Assembly (NCBI RefSeq): GCF_000970025.1
Contig: NZ_CP009528.1
Coordinates: 2,529,168-2,593,167 of the forward strand
Length of the DNA: 64,000 bases
DNA from: Methanosarcina barkeri MS
Lineage (GTDB): Archaea; Halobacteriota; Methanosarcinia; Methanosarcinales; Methanosarcinaceae
Direction of reading: 5' to 3'
The notes under the pieces are model-generated. The model had not been told where the DNA came from. It saw only the letters and a list, made by a program, of their open reading frames with translations, and made no database searches. Position numbers and translations under genes: made by a program. Below are positions 26,152 to 35,194 of the stretch, in pieces; the first letter of the stretch is position 1; the number at the start of each line of letters is the position of its first letter.

Positions 26152-29100
26152 TCAGAGATCTTCTCTCTGGAAAGAGAAGCGCATGACCTGTGGTGCCCAG
26201 TTAGCTAATACAGTTGCATCTAAATTCAGCCAACTTCCTCCATCATATTTGTCTACCCATGATTTTAGGCGAACCAAATCATGACAAACATTACGTTCTT
26301 CATATATCCAACCGCTTGCTTGACCGTTCCCAGCCTTATCTAATGTGATTTCTTCATCCTTTTCTGTTAAGACTTTGCCTCTGGGAGGCATTTGGTGCGC
26401 TTCCAACACTGCAAGAACTTGGCCAAGGGTACATCCAGTTGATATGGATACTTGCTGGTTGGATGTCATGGTTTGTTCGATCTCGGAACGCTCTGAACGA
26501 AGCTGCTTGAAAAAGTCGCTCGAAATAGTAGGCAATCCGATAAGCACCGCCAACAGAAACAACACTAACTTGAAATCTGCATTGGGTCTGTCTTCCACGA
26601 ACTTCGTCCCTTGGTTCAGTGAGATAGCTTTAATTAGCCGATAAATGTTGACAAAACGCTTTACCGACCGTGGTGTCTGGCCGAGAAGACTACGTAGCTC
26701 GTCCATGAACTGAAGTTCAATTTCCTCAATATCTAGACCTTGGGGCTTCAGGTCTGTATTAGTGTTTAAGTCCAGAAGGCGTTTATTTTCCGAAACTCCC
26801 CAATTCTTGGCTCGTTCTTTGCCATCGACCCTCGCATCGATAGTATCTTTCATGCCTTTTTGACTATTATCTAGCTCTGTTTTGTCATCCACCTCGCTGG
26901 ATGGTACCAAACTATCTGATAATAGACCTTTGACAATATTTATGCGAGCTTTTTCGGGTAAGGGAGGCATCCAAAATGGTATCTGAAAAATCTTTTCTAA
27001 ATAGTCTTGCGGTGAGGCTTGGCGCCCGAAGCTTTTTGAGAGCTCAAAGTCTTCTTGTAGGGTGCTGGCCGAGAGAAGATTTTGATAGTGAGTCTGTAAC
27101 GACTGTGACAACCAGCGGACGTCCACGGCCACGACGACAACGAATAAGGGAAAGGCCAGCAACAAATGTATGGCTTGAAGAACTTGGACAACACGATCTG
27201 GTGGGCATCTATCCAAGTCATCTATGTACAGGACAATGCGGTTGATCAAGTGTTTGTCTTCTTCACTTACCTTCCCCTTGTCCCTTTCAATGAATTCCTT
27301 ATTCTGTTCCTCGATAAGTTGTGACAGCTGTTCAAAGTCGCTACGAATTAGTGCGGCAATACCAAGGTGTTTGCGATAGTCTAGGCTGCACATACGTTCG
27401 TTGATAAAGTCTAGCAACAAGCGTCCAGGAGTGACCTGCTGCAGTTCCTGTTCTAACTCAGCAATCGCACGCTCCTTTTCCTTTTCTTTATTCTTAGCTT
27501 GGTCATATTCTGCCTTCTTTTCATTATACTCACACTCCGCTTCAGTGATCTTCTTGTCGTGCTTTTCAGCTTCAGCACTCCGCCTTGCATCCAGCTTTAT
27601 TCTGATGTCTTCAACCCGTGTCATGGATTCAGATAGCCACATAGTACCTTTCTTGAGCATGATGGTTAAACCGCTTAAGAAAGCTCCCACACTGACCAGT
27701 GCATTGGTGACGGTAGGAAGTTCGCTGATATTATTGAGCACGAAGCTGATGAACGGGCCTATGAGAATGACGACGACTAGAGCTGCGGCCCACTTCCAGC
27801 CATCCCAGCCATGCTCGCGCAGCCGGGTTGTGAGCGCATTGCCTCGCTCCAGCACAACACGAAGTTCATCCGCACTCTGCATTAAATCTGCTGCATTCTT
27901 CATGTCTTTCTTTAAGCCCAGATTTTCTAAGATCTGTTTTTCCTTTTCGTAGTCCGTTAGAGGTATCGTTTTAAGAATGTCTTTAGCCTTCAAGTCAGTA
28001 AGCTTTTGAAGTGCAATGTCGCGCTCTTTCTCAAGTTTGGTAACGCGCTCCTTGGCTTGGTCAAGCTGACTCTTGAGTTCATCCTTACGGGCCTGAGCTT
28101 CTTCCTTTGCACGTCCCTGGATATCAAGTTTCTCGATAATCTCCTGCCGTCGCTGATGTAGTAAGGATGGCTGATCTTCTGATCGTGTCTTCAAGTTACG
28201 GAAGATGTGATCCACCAAGCTCGCCCATAATTCTCCTTCAACGTAGTGCCACGCGTTGAACTCGATTTGAGCTATATACTTGTAGACCGAAATTTCTTTT
28301 TGAGGCTGGTTCGAACGTTGAGCGCCCAATGTAATCGTGTGGATGCGCTGGCGCAGTGATTCCATGAAGAAGCTTTTACCAGAACCCCAGTCACCAAAAA
28401 GACCAATTGCCATTGGGGGTTGCAATGTCTTGGCTGCAATAAGATAGGCGAAAGCATCTACTTCAGAACCTATACCGATGAGATCTCTCTCGGTATGGAT
28501 ATCTGCATTGAACCCGGACACGGCAAAGTGGGCAGGGAGTTGCCCAGGTAGGGCAAAAGAAGCTGGCATAAGCTGAAGCATGTGTAACACAAATTTGGCA
28601 GCATTTTGGGTTGCAATTACTTGCCATTTATTATCATTAGGAGATTTGTCCCCACCCACAAAATCGCTGATAGATTTCACAACGATCCAATCAACTTTGG
28701 ATTCCCGACAGACCTCATACAGCCCAGCGCCTCCAATTTCACCGCCAATAATATCATCACGATTCAAAGTGTTTAAATCTTGATAATAATTGATGTTATC
28801 CAAAATCTTCTCGCTAGATAAAATGGAGCCGAATTTAACTTTATAATTTGATTCATCCCATGAATTGTAGATCTTCTGAAAGCAGTTTAAAAGCCGTGGA
28901 GATGCATCTATTTGATCCCTATGATAGACGGATAATAAGGATCCATCCTTTGTTTTTATTAAGGATCCATCCTTCGTGATTAATCGTTGGGTTTCATAAA
29001 TAATGAGTCGCGTTGAAACCAAAATGTCGCCGATAGATTGATTTTTGGAATTAAAACCAAAAGCTAACCCTACCAGAATCACTGCTGTAGGCGATAAATC

Positions 29101-29322
29101 AAGAATACACTTTCGTAAAAGTGCTTCAGATTCCAATAATCCCAGACCAAGTTTCAATAGAAATACTCTCTTTCTATTGACAACGCCAATGTCGTAGTAT
29201 GTCTGGTCACCAATTAATACAGCTTGAGGCACTTGCCTATTGGAGTCCTGAAACACATCAAAAATCGCTTTGCTTTCGCCTTCAGTTATAGTGATCAACA
29301 AAAAGTCAGCTTTCAGAGTCAT
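26152..29322 (-). CDS. Nucleoside phosphorylase-KAP P-loop NTPase fusion, probable defence protein
   Basis: About 1056 residues from ATG 29322 (AGGA about 10 bases upstream). Residues 1-255 form a PNP/MTA-SAH-nucleosidase fold: VILVGLAFGF, the GGEIGGAGLYEVC ligand-site loop near 195 and VVKSISDFVGG with DNKWQVIATQNAAKF. Next comes a KAP-type NTPase: Walker A GDWGSGKSFF near 310, FNAWHYVEGE near 356, a coiled coil (about 400-450), two transmembrane helices (about 511-531 and 539-557), a second coiled coil, Walker B IVLYIDDLDRCPP near 697 and TPRSVKRFVNIYRL near 900. KAP proteins are membrane-tied STAND-like NTPases. Phosphorylase domains act as effectors in some NLR-like proteins, so an antiphage role is likely by analogy. 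Its codon choice looks less AT-rich than the surrounding DNA. Confidence 0.88.
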   Translation of the reverse strand: MTLKADFLLITITEGESKAIFDVFQDSNRQVPQAVLIGDQTYYDIGVVNRKRVFLLKLGLGLLESEALLRKCILDLSPTAVILVGLAFGFNSKNQSIGDILVSTRLIIYETQRLITKDGSLIKTKDGSLLSVYHRDQIDASPRLLNCFQKIYNSWDESNYKVKFGSILSSEKILDNINYYQDLNTLNRDDIIGGEIGGAGLYEVCRESKVDWIVVKSISDFVGGDKSPNDNKWQVIATQNAAKFVLHMLQLMPASFALPGQLPAHFAVSGFNADIHTERDLIGIGSEVDAFAYLIAAKTLQPPMAIGLFGDWGSGKSFFMESLRQRIHTITLGAQRSNQPQKEISVYKYIAQIEFNAWHYVEGELWASLVDHIFRNLKTRSEDQPSLLHQRRQEIIEKLDIQGRAKEEAQARKDELKSQLDQAKERVTKLEKERDIALQKLTDLKAKDILKTIPLTDYEKEKQILENLGLKKDMKNAADLMQSADELRVVLERGNALTTRLREHGWDGWKWAAALVVVILIGPFISFVLNNISELPTVTNALVSVGAFLSGLTIMLKKGTMWLSESMTRVEDIRIKLDARRSAEAEKHDKKITEAECEYNEKKAEYDQAKNKEKEKERAIAELEQELQQVTPGRLLLDFINERMCSLDYRKHLGIAALIRSDFEQLSQLIEEQNKEFIERDKGKVSEEDKHLINRIVLYIDDLDRCPPDRVVQVLQAIHLLLAFPLFVVVVAVDVRWLSQSLQTHYQNLLSASTLQEDFELSKSFGRQASPQDYLEKIFQIPFWMPPLPEKARINIVKGLLSDSLVPSSEVDDKTELDNSQKGMKDTIDARVDGKERAKNWGVSENKRLLDLNTNTDLKPQGLDIEEIELQFMDELRSLLGQTPRSVKRFVNIYRLIKAISLNQGTKFVEDRPNADFKLVLFLLAVLIGLPTISSDFFKQLRSERSEIEQTMTSNQQVSISTGCTLGQVLAVLEAHQMPPRGKVLTEKDEEITLDKAGNGQASGWIYEERNVCHDLVRLKSWVDKYDGGSWLNLDATVLANWAPQVMRFSFQREDL

Positions 29323-29548
29323 GATCAAATTCCTAATCTAGACAGGGAGTACTTCATTATTACAAGGTTAGCTCGTGGCAGTTCAACGATCATATCTGCT
29401 CTGGATGCAGATTTCGAAGACAATAATTAAAATTTGATATTAAATCATGATTTTTGGATTTCATTTAGGGATATTTTTGTAACATTCTCACTTATATTAA
29501 AGTTTTATGAAAACAGAACGCTAGAAAAGTTTTCTTCTAGAAGTACAC

Positions 29549-29634
29549 TAATGTCGAGTCAACCGCAAAATGTCGTATAAAACCGATTGCAATTATTCGG
29601 AATCATTGAATCTTTGATGATTGACTCGACACTA
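29549..29634. mobile_element. 86-bp MITE-like element with 14-bp inverted ends
   Basis: Ends are taatgtcgagtcaa and ttgactcgacacta, matching at 13 of 14 positions when one is reversed. The inside, tgtcgtataaaaccgattgc and onward, matches the left part of the longer element at 40718-41194. It has no coding capacity. Confidence 0.7.
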
Positions 29635-29801
29635 GCCATCAGCAGATAATAAGTACTCCTACTGTAATTGTAACTTTAGTTACATCCTTAATTTGACAGT
29701 ATAAATTCCATGTATTATGAAATCTCATTTTTTCGTCAAAAATCATTTGACAGTATATAAAAATTGCATAAAAATTACCGTCGATTTGTCGTATTTTCAA
29801 C

Positions 29802-29940
29802 TTAGAGCCTATCCGAAAAGTAGTTACCAGCTATAACTTTTACAAAATGCAATATGAAAAAACCGGAACGGATACTCTGGTCGTATAGATCGATTGTGAC
29901 TTTTCAATATGCATTACGGACTTTTCGGATAGGTTCTTAG
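29802..29940. mobile_element. 139-bp hairpin element with 19-bp inverted ends
   Basis: Ends are ttagagcctatccgaaaag and cttttcggataggttctta (17 of 19 match). Inner sequences aaaatgcaatatgaaaa and ttttcaatatgcatta also pair, so the whole element can fold into one long hairpin. The end sequence resembles that of the 135-bp family at 40916 and 46826. Confidence 0.65.
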
Positions 29941-30235
29941 CGATTCCTATAAAATCGCAATGTAGAATTTTTTGTTTAATTATAGTGATTTTGGGATATA
30001 ATATTTTTATTTAGTAGACGATATTTTGCTCATTGTACATGCAATCCGTCAAATTCAATACAAAAATTTGATCAAAAATCAAAAAAATGACCCTTAAGAG
30101 AAGAAGAATAATCTGTCAAATAGAATCACAAAAACTGGGTAAAAAATTTGTTGATATGATATTACTTCTTCATCCCTATCAAATATGAAAATACCCTTTC
30201 AATATAAAAATTAAACTGTCAAATTAGGGTTTGAG
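29941..30235. other. AT-rich spacer, nothing recognised
   Basis: No gene. The phrase tttgacagt/aactgtcaaat recurs several times between 29690 and 30230, in the style of degraded short elements. Confidence 0.4.
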
Positions 30236-30239
30236 TTTT

Positions 30240-30417
30240 GAGTATCTTATCCCCGAACCCTATCGGCGTGATCAACCAGCGCAACGGCTGTGTTTGAATT
30301 TGAGTATCTTATCCCCGAACCCTATCGGCGTGATCAACCAGCGCAACGGCTGTGTTTGAATTTGAGTATCTTATCCCCGAACCCTATCGGCGTGATCAAC
30401 CGGCGCAACGGTTGATC
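30240..30417. repeat. 62-bp tandem repeat, three units, made from the 3' end of the CPBP gene
   Basis: Units begin at 30240, 30302 and 30364, exactly 62 bases apart. The first two are identical; the third is the true gene end and diverges after cggcgcaacggttgatc. Each unit, read leftward, contains the codons for VDHADRVRG and the TAA stop. Confidence 0.95.
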
Positions 30418-31123
30418 GAAAGCCCCGTAATAGCCAGATACCATATAAGAATAGAATAAATGAAAAGAGTAACAACACCAGCCCTGCAGAGGAACCTGTC
30501 AGAAATGCCAGACAGTCCCACAGCCAGTGAATGATGATTAAAGGAATTACAGTGTCGAGGCGGACCCGCAAGGCTACTGCCCAGACCCCAAACATACCTG
30601 CAAAAAAAGCCTGGAATACGCTTGCATTGAAGTCTCCGGTTATTAAGCTGTTTAACGTATGAACCGAACCGAAGACAATTGCCGTGATCCACACTGCACG
30701 CCAGATTCCAAATGACGATGAAGCCCCATGAAATAATACACCTCGAAACATCAACTCTTCACTGATGCCTACCATCAGGGTGTTTATAATTACAATTAAG
30801 AGTATCCGGATTGGCGGCAGGCCTGTAAATAAAACTATCACTAGCATGATGAAAAGGAACAGAGCCGGTAGCCATAATAGGCGCAAATCATGTAAATCAT
30901 TCGGACCTTTCCACCCGACTTTATCCCACCAGTCAAAATAGGTAATTACCACAGACAAAAAAACTATTGCAGTAAGCACTCCATAAATAAGCTGACTTTT
31001 AACCAGTTCATCAAGTTGAGTGGGCTGGCCTTTAACCTGCAGCAGTCCTCCCCCCACAACAACAATCAGCCAGACAGCAAAAATTCCCAGTGAAGTAGGC
31101 CAGGGTTTTCTTGATGTATTCAT
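30371..31123 (-). CDS. CPBP-family intramembrane metalloprotease (Abi/CAAX protease)
   Basis: About 250 residues from ATG 31123, chosen because TTGGAG lies 11 bases upstream and because the extra residues from 31219 are polar and repetitive. There are about eight hydrophobic segments. Family motifs are present: EELMFRG (the Glu-Glu-x3-Arg motif) at about 123, FGSVHTLN (Phe-x3-His) and a later HWLWD. Members are membrane proteases that process prenylated or bacteriocin-type substrates; the substrate here is unknown. The last 14 codons belong to the 62-bp repeat, whose extra copies lie downstream. Confidence 0.88.
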   Translation of the reverse strand: MNTSRKPWPTSLGIFAVWLIVVVGGGLLQVKGQPTQLDELVKSQLIYGVLTAIVFLSVVITYFDWWDKVGWKGPNDLHDLRLLWLPALFLFIMLVIVLFTGLPPIRILLIVIINTLMVGISEELMFRGVLFHGASSSFGIWRAVWITAIVFGSVHTLNSLITGDFNASVFQAFFAGMFGVWAVALRVRLDTVIPLIIIHWLWDCLAFLTGSSAGLVLLLFSFILFLYGIWLLRGFRSTVAPVDHADRVRG

Positions 31124-31521
31124 CTTTGTTTTCTCCAATCTAATTCGGCAATATTCGTTTCTTTTCGGAAGGTTGGAACTGCCACCAGGGTTATTACTAC
31201 CACTATTACCGGAGTGCAATATTCACCGGTATCGAGTTTCTATCAGACTGGTGACGTCTCATCTAAAGTCCAGCCAGTAGATTCCTGAATCTCAAAAATT
31301 GCACAACCTTACTTAATTATTAGTCATGCTTCATCGGTTAAGCATTAAATCCCATCTCCTGTATATGCTTTATATTAATATTATAATCTTTGAATCTATG
31401 TTTCCTCGTTTCCCACCTGCTCTTTAAGACTCTCTTCGGGAAATGTTTTCCGAAGAGTGGTTAATGAGTATATATGAAAGTCAAGCATTAGATCCGCATG
31501 TAAACAGAGAAAGGTTTAGAA

Positions 31522-31711
31522 ATGAATGGTTTGAATAAAAAAGGAAAGAATTGGGTTCAAAAAAAGTAACAGTGGACGAAAATGAATGTTTTAAATAAAA
31601 AAAAGGAAATAATTGGGTTCAAAAAAAGTAACAGTGGACGAAAATGAATGTTTTAAATAAAAAAAATGGAAGAATTAGGTTCAAAAAGAGTAAACAGGGA
31701 CGAAAACGAAT
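31522..31711. repeat. 60-62-bp tandem repeat, three units
   Basis: Units begin with atgaatg at 31522, 31582 and 31644 and continue gtttgaataaaaaaggaa, gaattgggttcaaaaa, agtaacagtggacgaaa. The array lies 170 bases before the 250-aa gene and after the divergent CPBP gene. The rest of 31124-31880 is AT-rich and otherwise empty. Confidence 0.9.
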
Positions 31712-31880
31712 CCTTAACCGATGAAAAATGAAATAGAGTATAATTTGACATAGTAATCTTGAAATTCCCAATGTATTTTGAAAATTATAGGAAGACTAAT
31801 ATCTGAGTAAACCGATATAAATACTTAAATTTTTAAAATCCAAGAATTTTTAACGAATTTTACTGGAAAGGGGTTTTAAT

Positions 31881-32633
31881 ATGTTCTCACTGAACGAACA
31901 AAAGGCTATTGAACTTGGAGAATCTGGAGAACGAGCAATAAGAGAACAGAATGAATATGATGCACTCCAATATGCTGAGTACCTCCGGGAATTAGGACAT
32001 GAGTTGCTCGAAGGTAATTTAGAGAAGGATTTAAAGAGAGTTATTATCTCACTCAGAAACATTGGTAACAGAGCTGTCCAGAAAAAGATGGATAATGTTG
32101 CGTCCACGGCTCTTAATGAGCTTAAGTATCTTTCTGATATTGCACTCGATAAGAATTTCTCAAACGCGATGTGGTCTTTTTCAAAAGCTGCACAGGAGAT
32201 AGGAAAAGGAGCAGTACAGGTCGAGATGCTCGAACCTGCAAAACTTGCGCTTGACACGCTTAAAATGATAGGGATGGGCGCAGTTGAGAAGAAAATGGAA
32301 GTTGTAACCCTCTGGACAACCATGTCACTTGAGGAAATGGCTTATCTTGCAAATAAGCAGCAACTTGAAGATTTCACTAAGGAAGCAAAAGAGGCTAGAG
32401 AAGAAATTATAGAATACTCCGAAGCCTCAGGGTTTGTTACAAAGGAACAGATTGAAAAATACCCACAGCTTATCGCCCAAACCGTAAGTCAATTCTCAGA
32501 GCTTCGGAATCTACAGCCTGCAGGTTATGAGACCAAGCCTAATGAGGAATTCACAGAAGAGGAATTCTTTGAGGAAGAGGTAGAAGGGGAAGAGCAGGAG
32601 CCTGAAACTGAGGCCGCCAAAAAGGAAAAGTAA
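31881..32633 (+). CDS. Conserved helical protein with acidic tail, function unknown
   Basis: 250 residues from ATG 31881, preceded by GGAAAGGGG. No signal or membrane segment, so it is cytoplasmic. Residues 1-200 are almost all amphipathic helices in pairs of about 35-40 residues, with recurring patterns such as RNIGNRAVQKKMDNVAST, QEIGKGAVQVEMLEPAK and KMIGMGAVEKKMEVVT. This is a HEAT-like or TPR-like repeat in which each unit carries Ile-Gly-x-x-Ala-Val. The last 30 residues are Glu-rich (EEEFFEEEVEGEEQE). It likely binds a partner. It is convergent with the trp operon. Confidence 0.75.
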   Translation: MFSLNEQKAIELGESGERAIREQNEYDALQYAEYLRELGHELLEGNLEKDLKRVIISLRNIGNRAVQKKMDNVASTALNELKYLSDIALDKNFSNAMWSFSKAAQEIGKGAVQVEMLEPAKLALDTLKMIGMGAVEKKMEVVTLWTTMSLEEMAYLANKQQLEDFTKEAKEAREEIIEYSEASGFVTKEQIEKYPQLIAQTVSQFSELRNLQPAGYETKPNEEFTEEEFFEEEVEGEEQEPETEAAKKEK

Positions 32634-32698
32634 CCTGATAACCAGAAAAATGAGACTGTTAATTAGAAAATAATTTCTCTGGAAAAATTTCTGGCTGT

Positions 32699-32821
32699 TT
32701 ACACAGGCGTATGCCTTTTTTCATAATATTTCTGGTCGCTTACACAACCGAATGTCTTTTTTCATAATATTTCGGGCTGCTTACACAGCCGGATGCTTTT
32801 TTTTATAATTTTTGGAAATCT
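32699..32821. repeat. 41-bp tandem repeat, three units, made from the 3' end of trpG
   Basis: The string ttacaca-cc-atg-cttttttt recurs at 32699, 32740 and 32781, exactly 41 bases apart. The last unit holds the true trpG stop codon (complement of tta at 32781) and its final codons. The two downstream units are diverged copies. Confidence 0.9.
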
Positions 32822-33383
32822 CCAGAAAGCTTTCTATTATTTTCAGGCCATTGGGAGTAAGTACGGATTCGGGGTGGAACTGCAAGCCGTAGATTGGATA
32901 CTTTACATGCTCCACTGCCATAATGCTCCCGTCCTCAGCCCTGGCAGTAACTTTTATCCCGGGTGCAGGTTCCCCAATCTCAAGTGAATGATAACGGCCT
33001 GCTTCGAATGGGCCCTCAAAGGCTGAAAACAATGCAGAGTCATCATGCAGAATCTTCGAACTTTTTCCATGCACTGGGCCGACCTTGCTTCTTCGAACGA
33101 CTCCGCCGAAAGCCACGTTGATTGCCTGGTGTCCAAGGCAGACTCCAAGAAGAGGAATTTCCCTACCCATTTCCCTGATTATGTCCAGGCAATTTCCTAT
33201 ATCCCTGGGGTCTGAAGGATTACCCGGACCCGGCGAAATAACCAGAGCATCAGGTTTAATCTCCCTGAGTTCTTCCAGGGAAACCGTATTGGGAAGTACC
33301 AGAGTATCTTTTTCGAAATAAGAGATATAATCTACAAGATTCCATACAAAGGAATCCTTGTTGTTTATGAAAACCACCTTCAC
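32781..33383 (-). CDS. trpG: Anthranilate synthase glutamine amidotransferase subunit
   Basis: 200 residues, a full-length class I glutamine amidotransferase. The active-site nucleophile is in GVCLGHQ (about 80-86) and the His-Glu pair in LQFHPES (about 172). ISPGPGNPSDP is the glutamine-site loop. It supplies ammonia to TrpE for making anthranilate from chorismate. It is the last gene of the leftward trp operon, 167 bases after trpE. Its 3' end is repeated twice downstream. Confidence 0.96.
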   Translation of the reverse strand: MKVVFINNKDSFVWNLVDYISYFEKDTLVLPNTVSLEELREIKPDALVISPGPGNPSDPRDIGNCLDIIREMGREIPLLGVCLGHQAINVAFGGVVRRSKVGPVHGKSSKILHDDSALFSAFEGPFEAGRYHSLEIGEPAPGIKVTARAEDGSIMAVEHVKYPIYGLQFHPESVLTPNGLKIIESFLEISKNYKKKHPAV

Positions 33384-33550
33384 CTGAAAACATCTCCTGA
33401 ACTTATAATTTTTAGTTTATTTTCCCTTCGTTTCTCTCCTTTAACCTCCTCTTTCCTGAAAAACCCGTTTCCTGGATTTTTTTTCTGTAAAACATCCCTT
33501 CCTGAACTTCTTTTCATAAATTTCACCCCAGAATCACATAACAAATTAGT

Positions 33551-35194
33551 TTAAACTTCTCCTTCGATTGCCGCAAGCATTGCTCCCATCTTACGTTCGG
33601 TTTCCCTGAATTCATAACCAGGATCAGAATCAGCTACTATTCCAGCTCCAGCCTGCACTGATGCTTTCTTGCCCTGTACAATAATGGTCCGAATTACGAT
33701 TGCAAAATCAGCATCTCCGTTCCAGCTGTAATATCCAACTCCTCCTCCGTAGATCCCTCTTGGTGAAGCCTCAAGTTCGGAAATAATTTCCATGGCGCGG
33801 ATTTTCGGAGCTCCTGAGAGAGTTCCTGCCGGAAATATTGCCCTGAAAGCATCGAACTGGTCACATTCCGGTCTCAAAGTGCCTATAACCTTACTTTCGA
33901 TGTGCTGGACATGAGAATATTTCAGGACTTTCATGAATTCGGAAACCTTCACCGAGCCGCTTTCCGTAACCATTCTTACATCGTTTCTCCCAAGATCGAC
34001 AAGCATCACGTGTTCAGCCCTTTCTTTTTCATCATGCATCATGTGTGCAGCAAGGGCTTCATCTTCGGCTTCGGTTTTTCCACGGGGGCAGGTGCCTGCA
34101 ATCGGGTTTGTGATTAGAGTCCTTTCATGAACAGTCAGCAGAGTTTCAGGGCTTGCCCCGACAATTGCCAAGTCTCCAAACTCAAAGATGTACATGTAAG
34201 GACTTGGATTAATTGCTCTAAGCTGCATATAAAGTTCAAAAGGCGACTGCTCGAGCGTAAACTCGCATTTCCTGGAAAGGACTGCCTGAAAGATATCTCC
34301 TGCAAAAATATGCTCTTTCGCCTGGACTACCGAGTCCTCAAACTTCTGTTTTCCGGCATTGCAGTCCGAAACAGGTAAGCCTGGAAAGATTGATCCGCCT
34401 GGTATTGCGATTTCTACTGAGTCTCCTGAAATTGCGGCTTCTTTAAGTATGACATAGAGTTTTTCGGCTTCCTGAAGGGCTCTATCATAGATTTCTCCGG
34501 CATCTGCACCCGGACTTACGAAAGGAGTGATCACGATATATATCTCTTCAGTGATATGGTCGAAAACAAAAGTTTTCGAAACCATCAGGTACTGAAGTTC
34601 CGGAATTTCGGATTCAAAGCCTTTTTTGACCCCTAACCAGCTATCGTAAATAGCATCATAAGCTGTATAACCTATGGCCCCGCCCAGGAAAGTCTGCCTG
34701 TCAAAACGTTTCGCATTCAGGAGTCCCATCCCGTTTGCAGGAGGAAAAACCAGGCGAAGGGCATCGAAACCATCTTTCCCCTGAGGAATTGGAGCCGTGA
34801 ATTTTAAGTTTCTCAGTTCTGAGTTTTCTTTCTCCGGATTCTCCTCTTCTATGGTTTCACAGCCACAGGCATCTTTGATTTTCGACCGAACTTCTTCAAA
34901 AAAAGGAGACGCATTTGGGTTAAGGAGTTCAAGAGAGATTTTCCTGTCACCTATCTGAACTACAGCATCAGGATCATTTCCAACAAAAGAGTACCTTGCC
35001 TTAGTTTCCTGTTTTTCCACTGATTCCAGCAGGTACGAATAACTTGAGGTCCCTGAGGCCCGCAGGGCGCGGTAAAGTTCAAGAGGAGAACATGTTAAAT
35101 TATCGATTCTTGCAAGGAGCTGGATAAAACCTGGCTGGCTTACTCCTGAAGCAAGTTTTTTGAATTCTTCTTTTCCAAGGTCAAAGGAAAGCAT
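33551..35194 (-). CDS. trpE: Anthranilate synthase component I
   Basis: About 547 residues from ATG 35194 (GAGGTG at a good distance; GTG 35200 is an alternative). The tryptophan feedback motif LLES is in SYSYLLESVEK near 55. Chorismate-site blocks follow: NPSPYMYIFEFGD, ITNPIAGTCPRGKT, VDLGRNDVRMV, LSGAPKIRAMEII and GGGVGYYSWNGDADFAIVIRT. With TrpG it makes anthranilate and is expected to be inhibited by tryptophan. It overlaps the end of trpF by 14 bases, so the two are probably translated together. Confidence 0.96.
   Translation of the reverse strand: MLSFDLGKEEFKKLASGVSQPGFIQLLARIDNLTCSPLELYRALRASGTSSYSYLLESVEKQETKARYSFVGNDPDAVVQIGDRKISLELLNPNASPFFEEVRSKIKDACGCETIEEENPEKENSELRNLKFTAPIPQGKDGFDALRLVFPPANGMGLLNAKRFDRQTFLGGAIGYTAYDAIYDSWLGVKKGFESEIPELQYLMVSKTFVFDHITEEIYIVITPFVSPGADAGEIYDRALQEAEKLYVILKEAAISGDSVEIAIPGGSIFPGLPVSDCNAGKQKFEDSVVQAKEHIFAGDIFQAVLSRKCEFTLEQSPFELYMQLRAINPSPYMYIFEFGDLAIVGASPETLLTVHERTLITNPIAGTCPRGKTEAEDEALAAHMMHDEKERAEHVMLVDLGRNDVRMVTESGSVKVSEFMKVLKYSHVQHIESKVIGTLRPECDQFDAFRAIFPAGTLSGAPKIRAMEIISELEASPRGIYGGGVGYYSWNGDADFAIVIRTIIVQGKKASVQAGAGIVADSDPGYEFRETERKMGAMLAAIEGEV

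Noticed and set aside
26976-27952. Plus-strand frames inside the KAP gene
   Set aside because: They are antisense to motifs that are clearly conserved (Walker B, coiled coil) and have no start signals.
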